DNA of 64,000 nucleotides from Podocnemis expansa (lineage: Eukaryota > Chordata > Testudines > Podocnemididae), in the NCBI GenBank assembly GCA_007922195.1, contig ML681991.1:46759121-46823120 (forward strand), written 5' to 3'. The notes under the pieces are model-generated. The model made no database searches. It saw only the letters and a list, made by a program, of their open reading frames with translations, and had not been told where the DNA came from. Positions within the stretch are counted from its first letter, which is position 1. Each line of letters begins with the position of its first letter. Position numbers and translations under genes: made by a program. This document shows positions 22,880 to 34,740 of this stretch, in pieces.

Positions 22880-23110
22880 AAGCTTGTTATCAGATCAGCA
22901 CGATAGGGGAAGTAATTTCTTTTATTCAACCAGCTTCTATTGGTGGGAGAAACAAGATTTCCATTGACCCAGAGCTTGTCTTCAGGTTGTTCTGGCAAAT
23001 CATTCTCCAGTATTAGATGGAGTAAAAATGAAGTCAAACGCCATATAGGAATCACTTGGTGCAATTCTCTGACTTGTTCTATGCAAGGGGCTGGGTCACA
23101 TTGTTCTTTG
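22880..23110 (-). mobile_element. Possible second Penelope-like 3' end subfamily
   Basis: On the minus strand, CTGAAGACAAGCTCTGGGTC is followed by TGGAAATCTTGTTTCTCCCACC and AATAGAAGCTGGTTGAATAA. This is the decayed form of a turtle repeat whose CTGA-GA / stem / GAAA order parallels the Penelope-like tails elsewhere in the window. The assignment is from memory of the repeat style and is uncertain. Confidence 0.35.
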
Positions 23111-23828
23111 CTTCTATTAAAATAAATGAAAGACAAGTTTCATGTTATTCAGTCCTATTGGACTTCAGTGGAGCCAAGTTTTTAGCTATGAATCTGACAC
23201 TCCCAGGAAGAAGCAAGTCTGATTCATCAAATTATGGGTATGAGAGTTAGGAGAATGCAGCTCAGATGTGACTCATAATACTGCATAATACTGGTCTGTT
23301 TTATTCAGGCAAATATTTTTCATTTTATGTTTTCCCAGTGTGGGATGCTCAACAGCAGTCCAGGCAGGAAAGAGGAGATTGCTCAAGATGAGAATCAGAT
23401 CAGCTTCCCTTTATGGGAGGCTAAAGGAGAATGTGAAATTTATTGGCTCTGTTGATTTTGGTTGGTTCCATAAAATCTGCAGCATCTGTTTGATTGGGAG
23501 GGAAGAAGACCTGAAGAACAGAACACAGGGCAGTCTGTTGGGGGCACAGTGTGGGAAAAGCAGGGTTGTCTAAAGCAGATAGGCCTGCCTTTATATCATG
23601 AGATGACTTCTGGTAGGGTAGATATTCCTATAGGTCACTTTCTGTTTCCAAATCCTCTCGACTCTAACACTGTGCTTCAGTGGCTAAATGAAGATACTTT
23701 GTTTAAAGGAGGCCACTTGTCAGAGGTTCCCATAGGGAGGGAGCTTGGAGGCCACACACCCAGTGGGACTGCCATGGAGGTAAACATTTGCTATACCTGG
23801 GATTGCCTGAACTGGGTCCTGGTCTAAA
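23111..23828. other. Intergenic, no gene seen
   Basis: Short open frames (for example 23340-23573 and 23549-23827) have no domain, no splice context and no repeat similarity that I recognise. Confidence 0.45.
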
Positions 23829-24320
23829 GGGTATGTCTACATGGATGCTGAAGTGTGTGCTACATTAACTGTACTCCAGATATTGCAATAGAGCAGGCTG
23901 TCCAGACACCTATCTGAGGGCATCAGGCGGTTCTCTGCAACTTGGCTCCCATGCTCTGCCTTGTATTTTTAGCAAACAATCCAGAGGATGCTAGTGTTGA
24001 TATGGCTACACAAGATATCAGCCACATTTTGGGCTTCAGAGTGTGAGAAACTCTGAGGACAAGTTTACACAGCCTGCCCTTTTCAATGATAGCTGAACAG
24101 AGATATGCAAGTTACTTCTGACCTTCTTACACCCAACATGTCCACTGTGCTGAGTTAGAGGAACAGACCTCCCTTTGACTCAGTGCTGCCCAGCTGGCAG
24201 GGTGGTGATCAGGGATTGAGTTCTTGATCAGCTGAGTGGGATTTCACAGACCCAATCAGTCAAGCGGGAACTTTGAACAGATGCTGGTGAATTTGCCACC
24301 ATCAGTGAAGACAAGCCTTG
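23829..24320. mobile_element. Two adjacent MITE remnants
   Basis: GGGTATGTCTACATGGATGC at 23829 is a typical left end of a TATGTCTACA-type element, and its right end is not clear. A second remnant runs from CTCTGAGGACAAGTTTACAC (about 24053) to GTGAAGACAAGCCTTGAG (about 24324), whose ends are imperfect inverted repeats. Neither has coding capacity. Confidence 0.4.
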
Positions 24321-24324
24321 AGAT

Positions 24325-26049
24325 TCTAGATAGAGGTAGATCACAGCAAGATGCCCAGCCGCTGGAACAGACCTGGGGGCAGCTAGCTCCATAACTGTGT
24401 CAACAGGATTTTTCCAATTTGCTCAACTGAGCTATAGGGAGGAGTCCAAATATTTTGGGTGATGAAGTGCCTTAAACTCAGTGGGAAATCCCAAACTTTT
24501 TGTGAAAGGTGACTGGCACCATGTTTTCTAGTGCTTCAAATTTCTGCCTGTTTATTTAGTCTCCCATCCTGCATAGGGATACCCTAAGGGGGAAAAAAAG
24601 TTGGAGACTTTGAGGCTTATGGTAAAAGCTCTGCTGAGTCTAGGTACAACAGGATTGGTTTTCAGAACCCCTGGTGAAGTCTGAGGTCCCATTTTATTGG
24701 TCCTTGAATACAAGAGAGGTTAAAAGGTCCCACCTGAAGAGGGCAGGGTCTAATACTCCCATCTCAGAAGCTGATTCTCGGTCTGGGATTCCTTCCATTT
24801 TCATGTACCCCCTGAAATCAATGGTGCTGTAATGGGAATAGTTTGTAGGATTTGGGAGAGATATAAATACTCAGTGAAAATGGAGCTTTAGTGGAATGGT
24901 ACGTTGGTCTTTCTCCCCACCTTCCCCCAAAAAACTCATCTGCCTCTCTTCCTATGCCATGCATGTTGTCTATCTACCTCTCTCCACTGTTGCACACCTA
25001 CCTAACCCTGTCGTTACTGTCTACCAATGCCCATGAGTGCTCACCTATCTATTTAGCTCCATTCATATTACTCTGCCTACTTATCCCCCTATTCAAACAA
25101 ACAAACAAACAAAGAAGAAAAAAAAGAACAGCATTGCCTTGAAGGTTGTCAAGGTGTGTCACTGCAGCTGACAGCATCTTTCAGCCACTGCAAACATACT
25201 TATGCTAGCAGACCTTGAGCTAAACGCTAAAAGTAACCAAGTGGAAATTCCAGCACTGGTGGTGGTTTGGGCTACTCCTCATGCTTTAACACACTCCATA
25301 GAAAATCAGAGTTTGGGGTAACATACTTTTCATAGTGTCTGCTTTCCTTGACAACAATAAAATGCTTTTACCCTCCCCCCAACCATTAACTCTTGTTTAT
25401 TTACTTACCTATTTTGTTTTAAATTGGCCACTGACTTAAGTGCTTCACCAACTATCAATGGGTGAATGAAAAAGGACTTTTTTCTATTTCATTTAAAATT
25501 TGAATGTGGAAGAATAATGTTTTTCTGACTATTCTAAGGGGGATGCAGCATATAAAGCATTGAGTATGATGCAGAATTGATTCTGATTTGTGATTTAGAT
25601 AGGTAATGTGTTTATAAACTGGGTTAGAGGTAGGAAACACAGAGAAGACGCAGACATCTTTTGTTGGGGGATGCTTTACTTTCATATTATCAAGGTTTCG
25701 TATATTAGAGTTACAGTGAAATAAATGCCATCTTTTCACAGAGCCTTTTGTGTCTTCATTTCAGTTTGAAACAACAGAAATCATGGACATCCACATAAAG
25801 GGCAGATCACTGTGAGGTGTGATGGTTTTGGTGAAAAGATGGAAGCCAATTTGTAACTGCAGCCCTAACTAATATTAGGAAAGGAAAATACCAAAATATC
25901 CTCTTTTAGACCTTACTGAAATATGTTTTATGTTTAGATGATCTTTAGTTACTTAGAAAAGGGTAGATATTTCACATTGTGTCCACTGTCTAAAGAAAAT
26001 CTCTATTACAACTTTACCTATGACTTCAGAGGCAGACCATCCAACCCCA
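24325..26049. other. Intergenic, no gene seen
   Basis: There is a short (CAAA)n run near 25096-25113. Open frames such as 24891-25142 are low-complexity pyrimidine-rich translations without domains. Confidence 0.45.
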
Positions 26050-26053
26050 AATG

Positions 26054-26180
26054 TGCAAGGACTGTGTAGTCTAGTGGATAGAACACTAGAGTGAAAATCT
26101 GGTGACGTGTCCTGCAAGTGAGAGGATAATGGACAAATCACATCCTCTCTATTTTCCTTTCCCACCTCACTTGGTTTGGC
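26054..26180 (+). repeat. MIR-like SINE remnant
   Basis: GTGTAGTCTAGTGGATAGAAC with ATGGACAAATCACATCCTCT and a following pyrimidine-rich CTCTATTTTCC tract has the A/B-box-like head and core order of a tRNA-derived MIR-type SINE. The homologous copy in segment B is split by a CR1 tail. Confidence 0.5.
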
Positions 26181-26954
26181 TTGTCTATTTAGATTTGTAA
26201 CTATTCAGGATAGCGGTGGTATGCCTTATTTTGGGTCTATCCAGTACCTACCAGTGTGGATAATCTCAGCTAGGTCTCTAGGTGCAACTATTAATAAGTA
26301 ACAACAACATCATTAAACAGTATTTAGACTCATGTAAGGTAGGTTCCACTGTAAAACCTACAGCAGCAGAATTCTAGCGTGGGGAATGATGAAGTCATGG
26401 AGTCAGCAGCACTACAAAGAGAGATACAGAGAAAATTCTCAGCCTATTCAGGTGGGAATAAGGCGCACATATACGCAAAAGGATCTGGGTAATGAAGGTT
26501 CCTGTAAGAGAGAGATTTCATGGCCAGGTTTGTGGTGGTTTGGGATAGGACAGTTTTCTGCCAACCATCATGAATCGTAAATTTAAAAAAAGAGAAGTTT
26601 TTTTTCCCCTAAAAAATATGCACCAGCTCAACAACTATTAGACTTGAAACAGCAGTTTCAAGGAAAATTCTGTGTCCTGAGCTATACAGAGAAGATCAGG
26701 TTTGGTTTTGGAAATCTGTCTCTATGTGATCTTCTTCCTCCAGCCATAGCTGTCAAACAGGACCTGATTTAGAAATGGGCCTAAAGAAAGCAAGTGAGAA
26801 GCCAAGCTGGTAAAAACTTTGAAACTTGATTTCCTTTTTTTATTTCAAAATTGCTTCCAATCCTCAGAGTTAAAAATATTATAATTTTTCAGGTTCTCAC
26901 ATTTGTCTTTATACATAGAATTTAACAAAATGAAACATTGAGATGTAATGTTTT

Positions 26955-26979
26955 CTCTCTTTCTTTCTTTCTTTCTTTC
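26955..26979 (+). repeat. (CTTT)n microsatellite
   Basis: This is a directly visible tetranucleotide run. Confidence 0.9.
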
Positions 26980-27723
26980 GACAAATCAGTTCCCTCCCAC
27001 CAGAATATTTCCACCTGCTCTAGAAAGAAGGATTGAAGAAGGCACATGGAGATAAATCAGAAGATGAATGAAAAAAGTATAAATGCAAGAGAAAGAAAGA
27101 TGAAAGAGAGGGTGCTGAAGAAATGAGAAAGAATGGGAGAGTGAGAAAAGAATGGAACAGTTGCAGTTGGGACAAATCCATGTATGAGGAATGTTAGTCA
27201 CCTTGCCTAACATCTAACTAACTGGAAGCAACCCATTCATCTAATGATAAGAGTGGCATATGAACAAATATAGAGTAGGATAGATTAAACCAAATTACAG
27301 GGCGGAAGTAGACAGTGATATCTCTGGTGTTTCAGGAATTAAACTTACTCCAAAAAGGGCAAAGAAGAACAGAACTTCTGGACCAGAAAAACATCTCTTG
27401 TGTGCTGAGCTGGGCTGAGAGTTGGGATTTGTCTGTTGGGCACCATTCTGCTCTTCTCCTCCAAAAATAGGTGAAACACCTAAGGTCTAAGAATCAAGTG
27501 TGCCCAGTCATATAGAAGGACAGAGAAAATCCATGTCCTGGGGCTGGTGCATAGTTCTTGAATTGGAACATCTCCTTTCAAAAGCAGATCTCACCAAGGA
27601 AATGCTTATATTCTGCAGTTGGTGTTTCATTGGTCAGACTGATTTCCCAACACAGTACGGTTGAGGGCTTCAAAGCCACCTGGGAATCTGGATCTATCAC
27701 TCCATCTTAGGTACTGATTCAGG

Positions 27724-28009
27724 GCTTCTCTACACTGAAAATGTTGAGTTGATCCCTATGGATTGATGCAGTAGTATATAATGTGACCAGTGTAGACCCA
27801 CTCAATCAACCCTAGAAGTGCTCTCCTGTTGACCCAGTAACTACTCCTCCAAATGGAGTAACACTGCATTGAAGGGGGAGCACTTCATGCCAACACAGCA
27901 AAGACACTGCCATAAGGAATGTAACTAAGTCAATAGGAGATACGCACTCTGTGGCATGCTGATTGCGTACCTTGCATTGACTTAGCCCTGCAGTGTAGGC
28001 CAGGCCTTA
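27724..28009. mobile_element. MITE with GGCTTCTCTACACTG / AGTGTAGGCCAGGCC ends
   Basis: The left end GGGCTTCTCTACACTGAAAA and the right end read in reverse (AAGGCCTGGCCTACACTGCA) are imperfect inverted repeats of a common turtle MITE type. The interior has GTTGAC/GTCAAC words and no coding frame. Confidence 0.5.
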
Positions 28010-28759
28010 GCTCTCAATACTGAAGGATCTGAGTATCTCACAATGTTTTAAGTCACCAAGACTCGCTGTAATACAACATCTAAGCTTGTCTATCTATTTA
28101 CTTGCCCACATCTAACGCACTACTGTTTGAACACTGCACCTGATCAGGTTGAAAACTCCAGCAAATGTTCTAAGCATCACTGCCCAGAACTGTTGTGCTC
28201 CTGGGTAAAAACTGGAAAGATGTGGTGATGGGGGATACGCAGGCATGGCATCTGGGTAGGAGGCCCATCAGCTTTAATAAGGAGTTGGAGTGCACTTTAA
28301 AGGTAGATCAACATAGGTTTGTAGCTGAGGGCTTTCAAAAATTTTGAACCTTGAGTGGCATAGCTAGGTCAATCTGATCCACAGTTTACAAATAGCTAGT
28401 TCGATGGGAGAATTCTTCTGTTGACCTCGATACTACTGCTCAGAGAGGTGCCTTAACTACACCAGTGTTAAACCTCATTTCTCAGTGTAGCATGATATCA
28501 CCCTGGAAACCATTACAGTGACTATCCAACTGAAATGAATGGTCTTGGACTAAGTAAAAAGGAGGAATGAATACGTTTGGGTATGTCTACGCTTAGAACT
28601 GAATTTGAAGTAATGAGCATTACTTCAAATTTAATAAATGCATGGCTATGCTGGGTTTTATGATTTTGAACTAAGGAAAGCCTTAGTTCGAATTGATGAG
28701 AGCAGAGTTTGAAGTTGTAAAACTTCACTTAAATTTGAACTGATGGTTAATTTGAACTT

Positions 28760-29110
28760 ATTGGTTCAACCTCCTCCTCAAGCTCATCCATCTGGGCAGG
28801 GGGGCTGAAGAGGGTGTGAGAGTCTGGCGGGGGCAGGCATCGGCCCACCAGGCCACAATCTTGTACTTTCTGGAGAGGTCTGTGAGCCTCAAGGAGTGCT
28901 GCACCATTGCTCAAGAGTCCCAGACCCTTGACTGCCTGAGCACCACTCTGGGCACCACTGGCATGGCCCTGCAGGGCATGGCAGTGAGCATGACCTAGCT
29001 GGCCAAACATTTTGCACCCCTGGCTGTGCCATAACATGCCCCCAAGGACCTCGGCACTTCTTGTCACTGGTGTCCCTTGACCTGGGGGGTCATGGGGAAA
29101 GGTGAGTCTG
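28760..29110 (+). pseudogene. Harbinger SANT-partner C-terminal relic
   Basis: A plus-strand frame shows VWRGQASAHQATILYFLE, an ESQTLDCLSTTLG segment, and MALQGMAVSMT, a stop, then LAKHFAPL. It aligns with the C-terminal helical part of the minus-strand relic at about 8920-9130. The DNA-binding N-terminal domain is missing from this copy. Confidence 0.5.
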
Positions 29111-29439
29111 GCCCCCCCAAGGCACACAGACTGCCTACCCCATACCAGCCCTGCCACCTACCCACACCCCAACCTTTCCCCCAATCCCCAGTTCTCCCCA
29201 AATCTGCTCAGTTCTCCCCGATCCCAAACCCCCTCCCAGCACCCAACCTCCCCTCTGCCATCTTAAGAAACCCTTTGAACAAAAAGTTCTATAACTGCCT
29301 TTTTCTTTATTTAGGGGCGGGCAAGAGGGTGGGAGATTGGGGGGCATGTGTGGGGCAGGCATGGACGGTGTGGAGGCAATGAGGGTGCCTGGTGGTGCAC
29401 CCAGTCCTCAGTGTGCCTCTTCAATGAACATGTCCATCA

Positions 29440-30445
29440 GCGCCTCCTGCATCCTCAGTGCTCTGTGTGGAGCACGCTGTGTCTGAAGGCTGGCCTCTGG
29501 CTGGCCAAAGTGCACTGTGCTCGGCCTCTGTCTCCCAGATGGAGGGGCTCTCCCCCCTGCAGTTTGCATAGATTATGAAGGGTGACACAGGTGCTGACGA
29601 CCTTGGGGATGGTCACCGCAAGCTGGAAACGTATCAGCCAGCACCTCCATCTGGTATTGAGCTGCCCAAAGGCATGCTCAACAACCTGCTGACACCTGTT
29701 GATCTTCCTGTTGAAGTGCTCACGGCGGGCATCCAGGTGTCCCATGAATGGCTTCGTGAGTCAGCGGAGTAGTGGGCAGCCAGCATCCCTGATGATGATG
29801 ATGGGCACCTACACGTCTTCAATGGTGATGTCGTGCAGAGGCAAAAAGGTGCCCACCTTCATTCACCTGTAGAGGCTGGAGGTATCATGTGTCCTCCCTG
29901 GCCAGCCGATGCTGATGCTTGTGAATATACCCCTGTGATCAACAAGGGCCTGCAGCAATATTGAATGCTATCCCTTCTGCTTGTGGTACTCCATTGCATG
30001 GTGTTCTGGGGCTCTGATGGGAATATCTGTCGCTTCCAGGATGCCTGTGCAGTTTGGGAATCCAAGAGTGGCAACACCATTCAGGGTGTCTTCCAGGTTG
30101 CCCGGGGTGACAAGGCAGGCTAGTAAGACCTCGTTTATGGTCCTGCAGACCTACTCGAGAGTGACCCCCAAGGTGGCCCTCCCCAGTCCAAAATTCTGAG
30201 TCATAGAGCAATATGACTGAGTGGTGTCCATTTTCCAGAGTGTGATAACCACTCTTCTGTCCACAGGGAGGGTAGGTCTCATATGCATGTCCCTGCGCTG
30301 CAGAATGGGGGTAAGATCACGGACTAGCTCCTGAAAGGTCTGCTTCCTCATCCACAAGTTACACATCCACTGCTTGTCATCCCATGATGCTTGCCCACCA
30401 GTCGCCTCTGGTTTCACGTGCCCACACTAGATGGGGTACGGAATG
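29440..30445 (-). pseudogene. Harbinger transposase relic, second copy
   Basis: Minus-strand frames give, in order, QWMCNLWMRKQTFQELVRDL, QRRDMHMRPTLPVDRRVVIT, YCSMTQNFGLGRATLG, then in another frame a segment with GYHSI, IGWPGRTHDTS and NRKINRCQQVVEHAFGQLN, ending LHNLCKLQGGE. The position where Harbinger transposases normally have the first catalytic aspartate (a GxxDGT-like motif) reads GILEATDIP here, so that residue appears to be glutamate. There are at least three frame changes. It is homologous to the relic at 7535-8585. Confidence 0.75.
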
Positions 30446-31151
30446 CAGTAGGGTGGCAGTGGCAGCGGGTGCAGCCAACGTGCTGGCAGTGCTGGTGTCT
30501 GCCCCTGTGCTGGATTTGTCCAGAGACAGTATGCTGCAGCCTAACAGAACAGTGCCTGGGGTTGTGTCAGTGCTGGGCACCTCGGTGGCAAGCTGGGGTA
30601 GCTGGGCTTGGTCCATGACCTTGCCCCGCTCCTTGCCTGTGAGAATGTGAAGAGGGGGTGAAGTCAGTTCCTCCTTTTATTGGATTGGCTGTGGAACTGG
30701 CCCTGCTCTGCGGCCATGTTCCAACATTTCCCATTGTGCCCCTGTTCATGGGTCCAACTAGCAAGTCCTGTGCATGGGCATGATAGTTCAAATTGGGTTT
30801 CCTGTGCAGACATGTTAATTCAAATCAGGTTAATTAGAGTTGAAAATTCTTAGTTTGGCCTCATTAGTTTGAGCCTGTTTAACTCAAATTAATGGTCTAT
30901 GTGTGGACATAGCCATTGAGTATAGAGTAAGCATGGCCTGTATAAAGACCTCTAGATCTGACACCTGATGTGCAGATGAATGGATGGGTTGATTGACAGA
31001 TAGCTGCATTCAACAGGGATAATGAAACAGCGTATTAAATTCACATACCCTCGCTATACAATTTATTGCTTCATCTAGACCAGTCCTGAATAGAAAGTCT
31101 TCAGTAATTTGAACTCCATCTTCACAGTCAACAGTCTTGCGTTTGTTATTT

Positions 31152-32132
31152 TTATCTAAAGTGGTTATGAAGGAATGTCTCCCTTACAATGAAACCAATA
31201 AATTTCCTAACACCTTTGCTCAAAGCCTTGCGTACTTCCTTGTTTTTCAGACTGTAGATGAGGGGATTGAGCAGGGGAGTCAGGACAGTGTAGAAGAGAG
31301 AAAACACTTTATTCAGGGCTCTCAGTGCATTGGTTTTTGGTAAGAGATAAACAAGAATCAGGGTACCATAGAAGATGGTCACAATAATAAGGTGAGAGGA
31401 ACAAGTGGAAAAAGCCTTTTGCCTCCCATTTGCAGAAGGAATTCTCAGGATGGTGATGATGATGCACATGTAAGAAGTTAGGGTTAATAGGAAGGGGCCC
31501 AGTGCTATGAGGGAGGAGAGTATTAAAGCCAGAAGCTCTATCAATTGAGTGCTACTGCAGGAAACATTGATCAATGGGGTCAAATCACAAAAAAAATGGT
31601 CAATTTCATTGGGGCCACAGAAAACCAAATGTGATAACAAAAATATAATGATGGAATTAATCACAAAGCAGCTTACCCAGGAGCCTGTCATGAGAAGAAA
31701 GCAAAATCTGCCATTCATAATGATTGTATAATGCAGGGGTTTACATATTGCTAAATATCGATCATAAGACATTGCTGCTAGGAGATAACATTCTGATCCT
31801 GCAAGGCAACCAAAGAAATAATGTTGTGTAAAGCAGCCTGAGATGGAAATGGTTCTGTCCCCTGTCAGGAAACTGGCCAGCATCCTTGGTAGGATGGTGG
31901 AGGTATAGCAGGTCTCCAAGCAGGACAAGTTCCCCAGGAAGAAGTACATGGGAGTGTGAAGGTGCTGATCAGCCACAACTATTGCAAGAATGAGGATGTT
32001 CCCTACCATGGTCATAATGTAGATCACTAGAAAGAGTAGGAAGAGAAGAATCTGCAGTTCCTGGAGACTCCCGAATCCCAGTAGGATGAATTCTGTGACA
32101 TACGTTTGATTTCTCCATTCAGGGTTTACCAT
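31152..32132 (-). CDS. Olfactory receptor, class II, intact
   Basis: This 326-residue receptor has NQT at residues 8-10, an EFILLGF start, PMYFFLGNLSCLETC, MSYDRYLAICKPLHY, loop-2 cysteines, KAFSTCSSHLIIVT and NPLIYSLKNKEV. Its C-terminal tail is about ten residues longer than in the neighbours. The frame stays open upstream to 32210, but the ATG at 32132 gives the standard OR N-terminus, sits in a good CCCATGG context, and lies five bases after an acceptor-like TTTGGAAATCAG. The upstream ATG is therefore probably in the intron. It shares the strand of the other ORs and is clearly more diverged from the 767/11936 pair. The odorant is unknown. Confidence 0.93.
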   Translation of the reverse strand: MVNPEWRNQTYVTEFILLGFGSLQELQILLFLLFLVIYIMTMVGNILILAIVVADQHLHTPMYFFLGNLSCLETCYTSTILPRMLASFLTGDRTISISGCFTQHYFFGCLAGSECYLLAAMSYDRYLAICKPLHYTIIMNGRFCFLLMTGSWVSCFVINSIIIFLLSHLVFCGPNEIDHFFCDLTPLINVSCSSTQLIELLALILSSLIALGPFLLTLTSYMCIIITILRIPSANGRQKAFSTCSSHLIIVTIFYGTLILVYLLPKTNALRALNKVFSLFYTVLTPLLNPLIYSLKNKEVRKALSKGVRKFIGFIVRETFLHNHFR

Positions 32133-32379
32133 GGGTCTGATTTCCAAAGAACAAGAAAATGAAATGGTAAGAGAATGATAGAAACAAAAATCTTTGGCAC
32201 TGCCATCCATACATTTTCACAGAACAAAGTAATTTTCTTCTGAAATGTAACTGACCAAATTCTTTTGCCATGTGTATTGTACACTGAAATGCTGGTTAAT
32301 TCTTGACTGAAGCCTCATGAATTCTTGAGAAAGAAACCAAATATACTTCCATTGATTCATTATCATCATCTTGAACTAT

Positions 32380-32462
32380 GATGAAGTGGGATTTTCTACC
32401 ATGAAAGCTCATGCAATAAATAAAATTGTTACTCTTTAAGTGCCACAGGAATCCTAGTTTGT
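32380..32462 (+). mobile_element. Penelope-like 3' end fragment
   Basis: ATGATGAAGTGGGATTTTCT is followed by CCATGAAAGCTCATGCAA, AATAAA and AAGTGCCACAGGAATCC. It is a minimal tail lying about 250 bases upstream of the OR start. Confidence 0.6.
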
Positions 32463-33024
32463 TTTAAAAATAAAGATGTAGAACATGGTTCTCTATCCCT
32501 TCTAATGTCATCATGTTCATCTTTTCTGTTAGCCTCTCTTTACCAGTGTGCATTGGTAAGGTATATTTATATCAGTGCAAATCAGCACAGTAATGGGACC
32601 TTAAAAAACAGTTGTTGCTGGGGCACTGGAGGCCACCTGAGGAGTGCTGGATGTTATTCCCAGCTCTCCTGGTGATTTTTTTTTTAATTTGTTCTCTCCC
32701 ACACACCCCTCTTGACTATAGGAGAGATACAGCATCCCGAAGTACCTACTGTGATTTCTACTCATTGCTGTAGTGAGCCAGATAATGTTATGCCCATCCT
32801 GTTGGAAATTCTGATATTCAAATTTCATTTTTGTTCTTCTACTGAAAAAAAAAGTAAACATAAAAATTCCAAAATATTTAGTTTCAGAACCATCAAATAG
32901 ACTTTATGGAAATATTTATCAAACAATCATTTCTTATTTATATAAACCTTGCATGGGGCAAGTAAGTATTTCAGGATTTGGAGTCAGATTCGAATAGGAG
33001 TTATATATGAATGTGCTTTTGAAA
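32463..33024. other. Intergenic, no gene seen
   Basis: This is A/T-rich sequence upstream of the OR at 31152-32132. A noncoding first exon could lie here, but no promoter could be picked out. Confidence 0.4.
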
Positions 33025-33420
33025 TGTTCACAGAAATGTTGGAGTGGAAGGGATCTCAATAGGTCATCTAGTTTAGTCATTTACACCGTGGCAGAACTAA
33101 ATATTACCTAGAACATCCCTGAAAGGTTTTTGTCTGACCTGTTCTCTAAAACATACAAGGAGAATTTACAATCTCTCTACGTAATTTATGAGTGCTTACC
33201 TACCTTGAAAGTTAGCAAGTTTTCCCAAATGCCTAATCTAAATTTCCATTATTGCAATTTAAACCCCTTGCTTCTTGTCATGTTGTCATTGATTAAGAGG
33301 AACAATTTATCATATTAGTTTTCGTAAGAACATTTTACATGCTTGAAGACTGTTATATTTCCTCTGTCTTCTCTTCTGCAGATGAAACCCTCCCTACCCC
33401 TTCCCCCCCCCCAATTTTCC
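33025..33420 (-). mobile_element. Old CR1/L3-type LINE 3' fragment
   Basis: TGGAGTGGAAGGGATCTCAA followed by AGGTCATCTAGTTTAGTC is an antisense CR1-type 3' UTR. Downstream phrases such as TTAAACCCCTTGCTTCTTGTC match the antisense CR1 ORF2 end. It is heavily mutated. Confidence 0.6.
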
Positions 33421-34539
33421 TTTTGGATGACTATCTACATTTTTAGGCACTGAAATATCTTTGCCAATAAAAATGGGTGGCAAATTTTTAACCATTGTCT
33501 TTCTGATTCACACAACTGAAGGAAAAGTAATTGTATATGATTGTGTTAGCATTCTCTCTGTGCCCCATATGTCTATTGTGTACCCAATGTTAGGATTGTA
33601 AATTGTTCAAGATACATCTGAGACTGGCCATCAAACAACATTTTTGGAAATGATGTCCATTTGCCCATGATACAGACATCTGTGGGAGCTTGTGAAAGGC
33701 CCTATATTTTGATACATTTAAAGACAAACCACAGAAGTCTCCTTGTAGCTGATTTGAAGCATTGACCATCTTAAAGTGTCCTTTATCTTCTATGTCTATG
33801 ATCCAGAACCTAAAGGACTTTGAGAGTTTCAAATGAGACTAAAGATTTAGTATCCAAATTCCATGTAAATCTATGAAACTAACTTCCTTAGGTCCTTTTA
33901 CAAAATTCCTTTATTATCCCTTGTCTACATGAGAGAGTTGCACCATTGAAGCTTGCATATATGTTATTCGTTTTTTAACTAGTTGAACTGGTGAAACCCA
34001 CAGTTTTTTTTTTCTCAATTCGGTTTGAGTGTTTTTCATCATTTCACTTTGAGAAGATTATTAATTGATTTATGAAAATGAAATATGACTGGTTTAAACC
34101 AAAATCAGTGTCTCCATGTCTTTTGCACCAGTCTAACTAAACCAGTTTTAAAAAATCATATCTTAAACTGAACACGTCCAACTTTTGCTCACAGATAAAA
34201 ATGTTAGTGAGAGTTTCACCTCTCCTCACCTACTTGTGTTGATAAAGGAAATATACTATTGAAATCAAAGGCAAATTTTCTCAAGAGAAACAAAGGAATT
34301 GCACGTCTGGATAAGAGCCCTGGTCCTGTCTTTGACCATAGTATTGTTTCAGAGGAAGATGAAAGAACTCCTGCAATAGGAAGATGGGGGATAATCTCTT
34401 TCCAAGGATGATTTAAAAGTTAAGATTAACCTAAATGCTGAAGAATGAGATTCTATATTCCTTCTAAAAATTCTCTCTTTTCACTAACAGCTGTTATCAT
34501 TCTGCATGTTGTTTTTCTTCAAAATGAACATCCTCTTTC
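33421..34539. other. Intergenic, no gene seen
   Basis: Only short open frames without domains are present (for example 33590-33832 on the minus strand). Confidence 0.45.
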
Positions 34540-34740
34540 TCTCTTTGTAAATTCCTGATGTCAATAGCAACCAGTGGCAATGAGTTCCACAGTCTAATTA
34601 CACATTTTGTGAATAAGTATATCCTTTCTTGAGTTTAGTATTTGCCACCTTTCAGTTTCATTAACTGTTCCCTTGTCTGTGAGTTCAGAGACAGAAGTTC
34701 CTGATCTCCTTTCTGGACCATTCATAATTTTACAATATGT
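34540..34740 (-). mobile_element. Old CR1-related LINE fragment
   Basis: GGCAATGAGTTCCACAGTCT, AATAAGTATATCCTTTCTTG and GTGAGTTCAGAGACAGAAGT follow the pattern of antisense CR1-family ORF2 C-terminal sequence (the block encoding WNxLPxxV and the preceding helices). It is very decayed. Confidence 0.5.

Larger units (their letters stand above)
26050..28510 (+). repeat. Inverted segmental homology, segment A
   Basis: The block matches the reverse complement of 43990-46545 at several points in the expected order. These are the MIR-like piece at 26054-26240, AATATTTCCACCTGCTCTAG at about 27005, GATATCTCTGGTGTTTCAGG at about 27318, and TTTAATAAGGAGTTGGAGTG at about 28274. Similarity is moderate, so the duplication is old. 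Each copy has its own later insertions. Confidence 0.65.
28579..30914. mobile_element. PIF/Harbinger DNA transposon, second copy, decayed
   Basis: The left end is GGGTATGTCTACGCTTAG, and the right end reads GGCTATGTCCACACATAG on the other strand. Flanking trinucleotides are TTT and ATT, so any 3-bp duplication has decayed. Inside are a minus-strand transposase relic and a short plus-strand SANT-protein C-terminal relic. This is the same convergent pair as in 7049-10744 but flipped and with the SANT part mostly deleted. Confidence 0.8.

Noticed and set aside
26058..26110. tRNA-like A/B-box pattern
   Set aside because: No cloverleaf can be drawn, and the continuation matches a MIR-type SINE instead.
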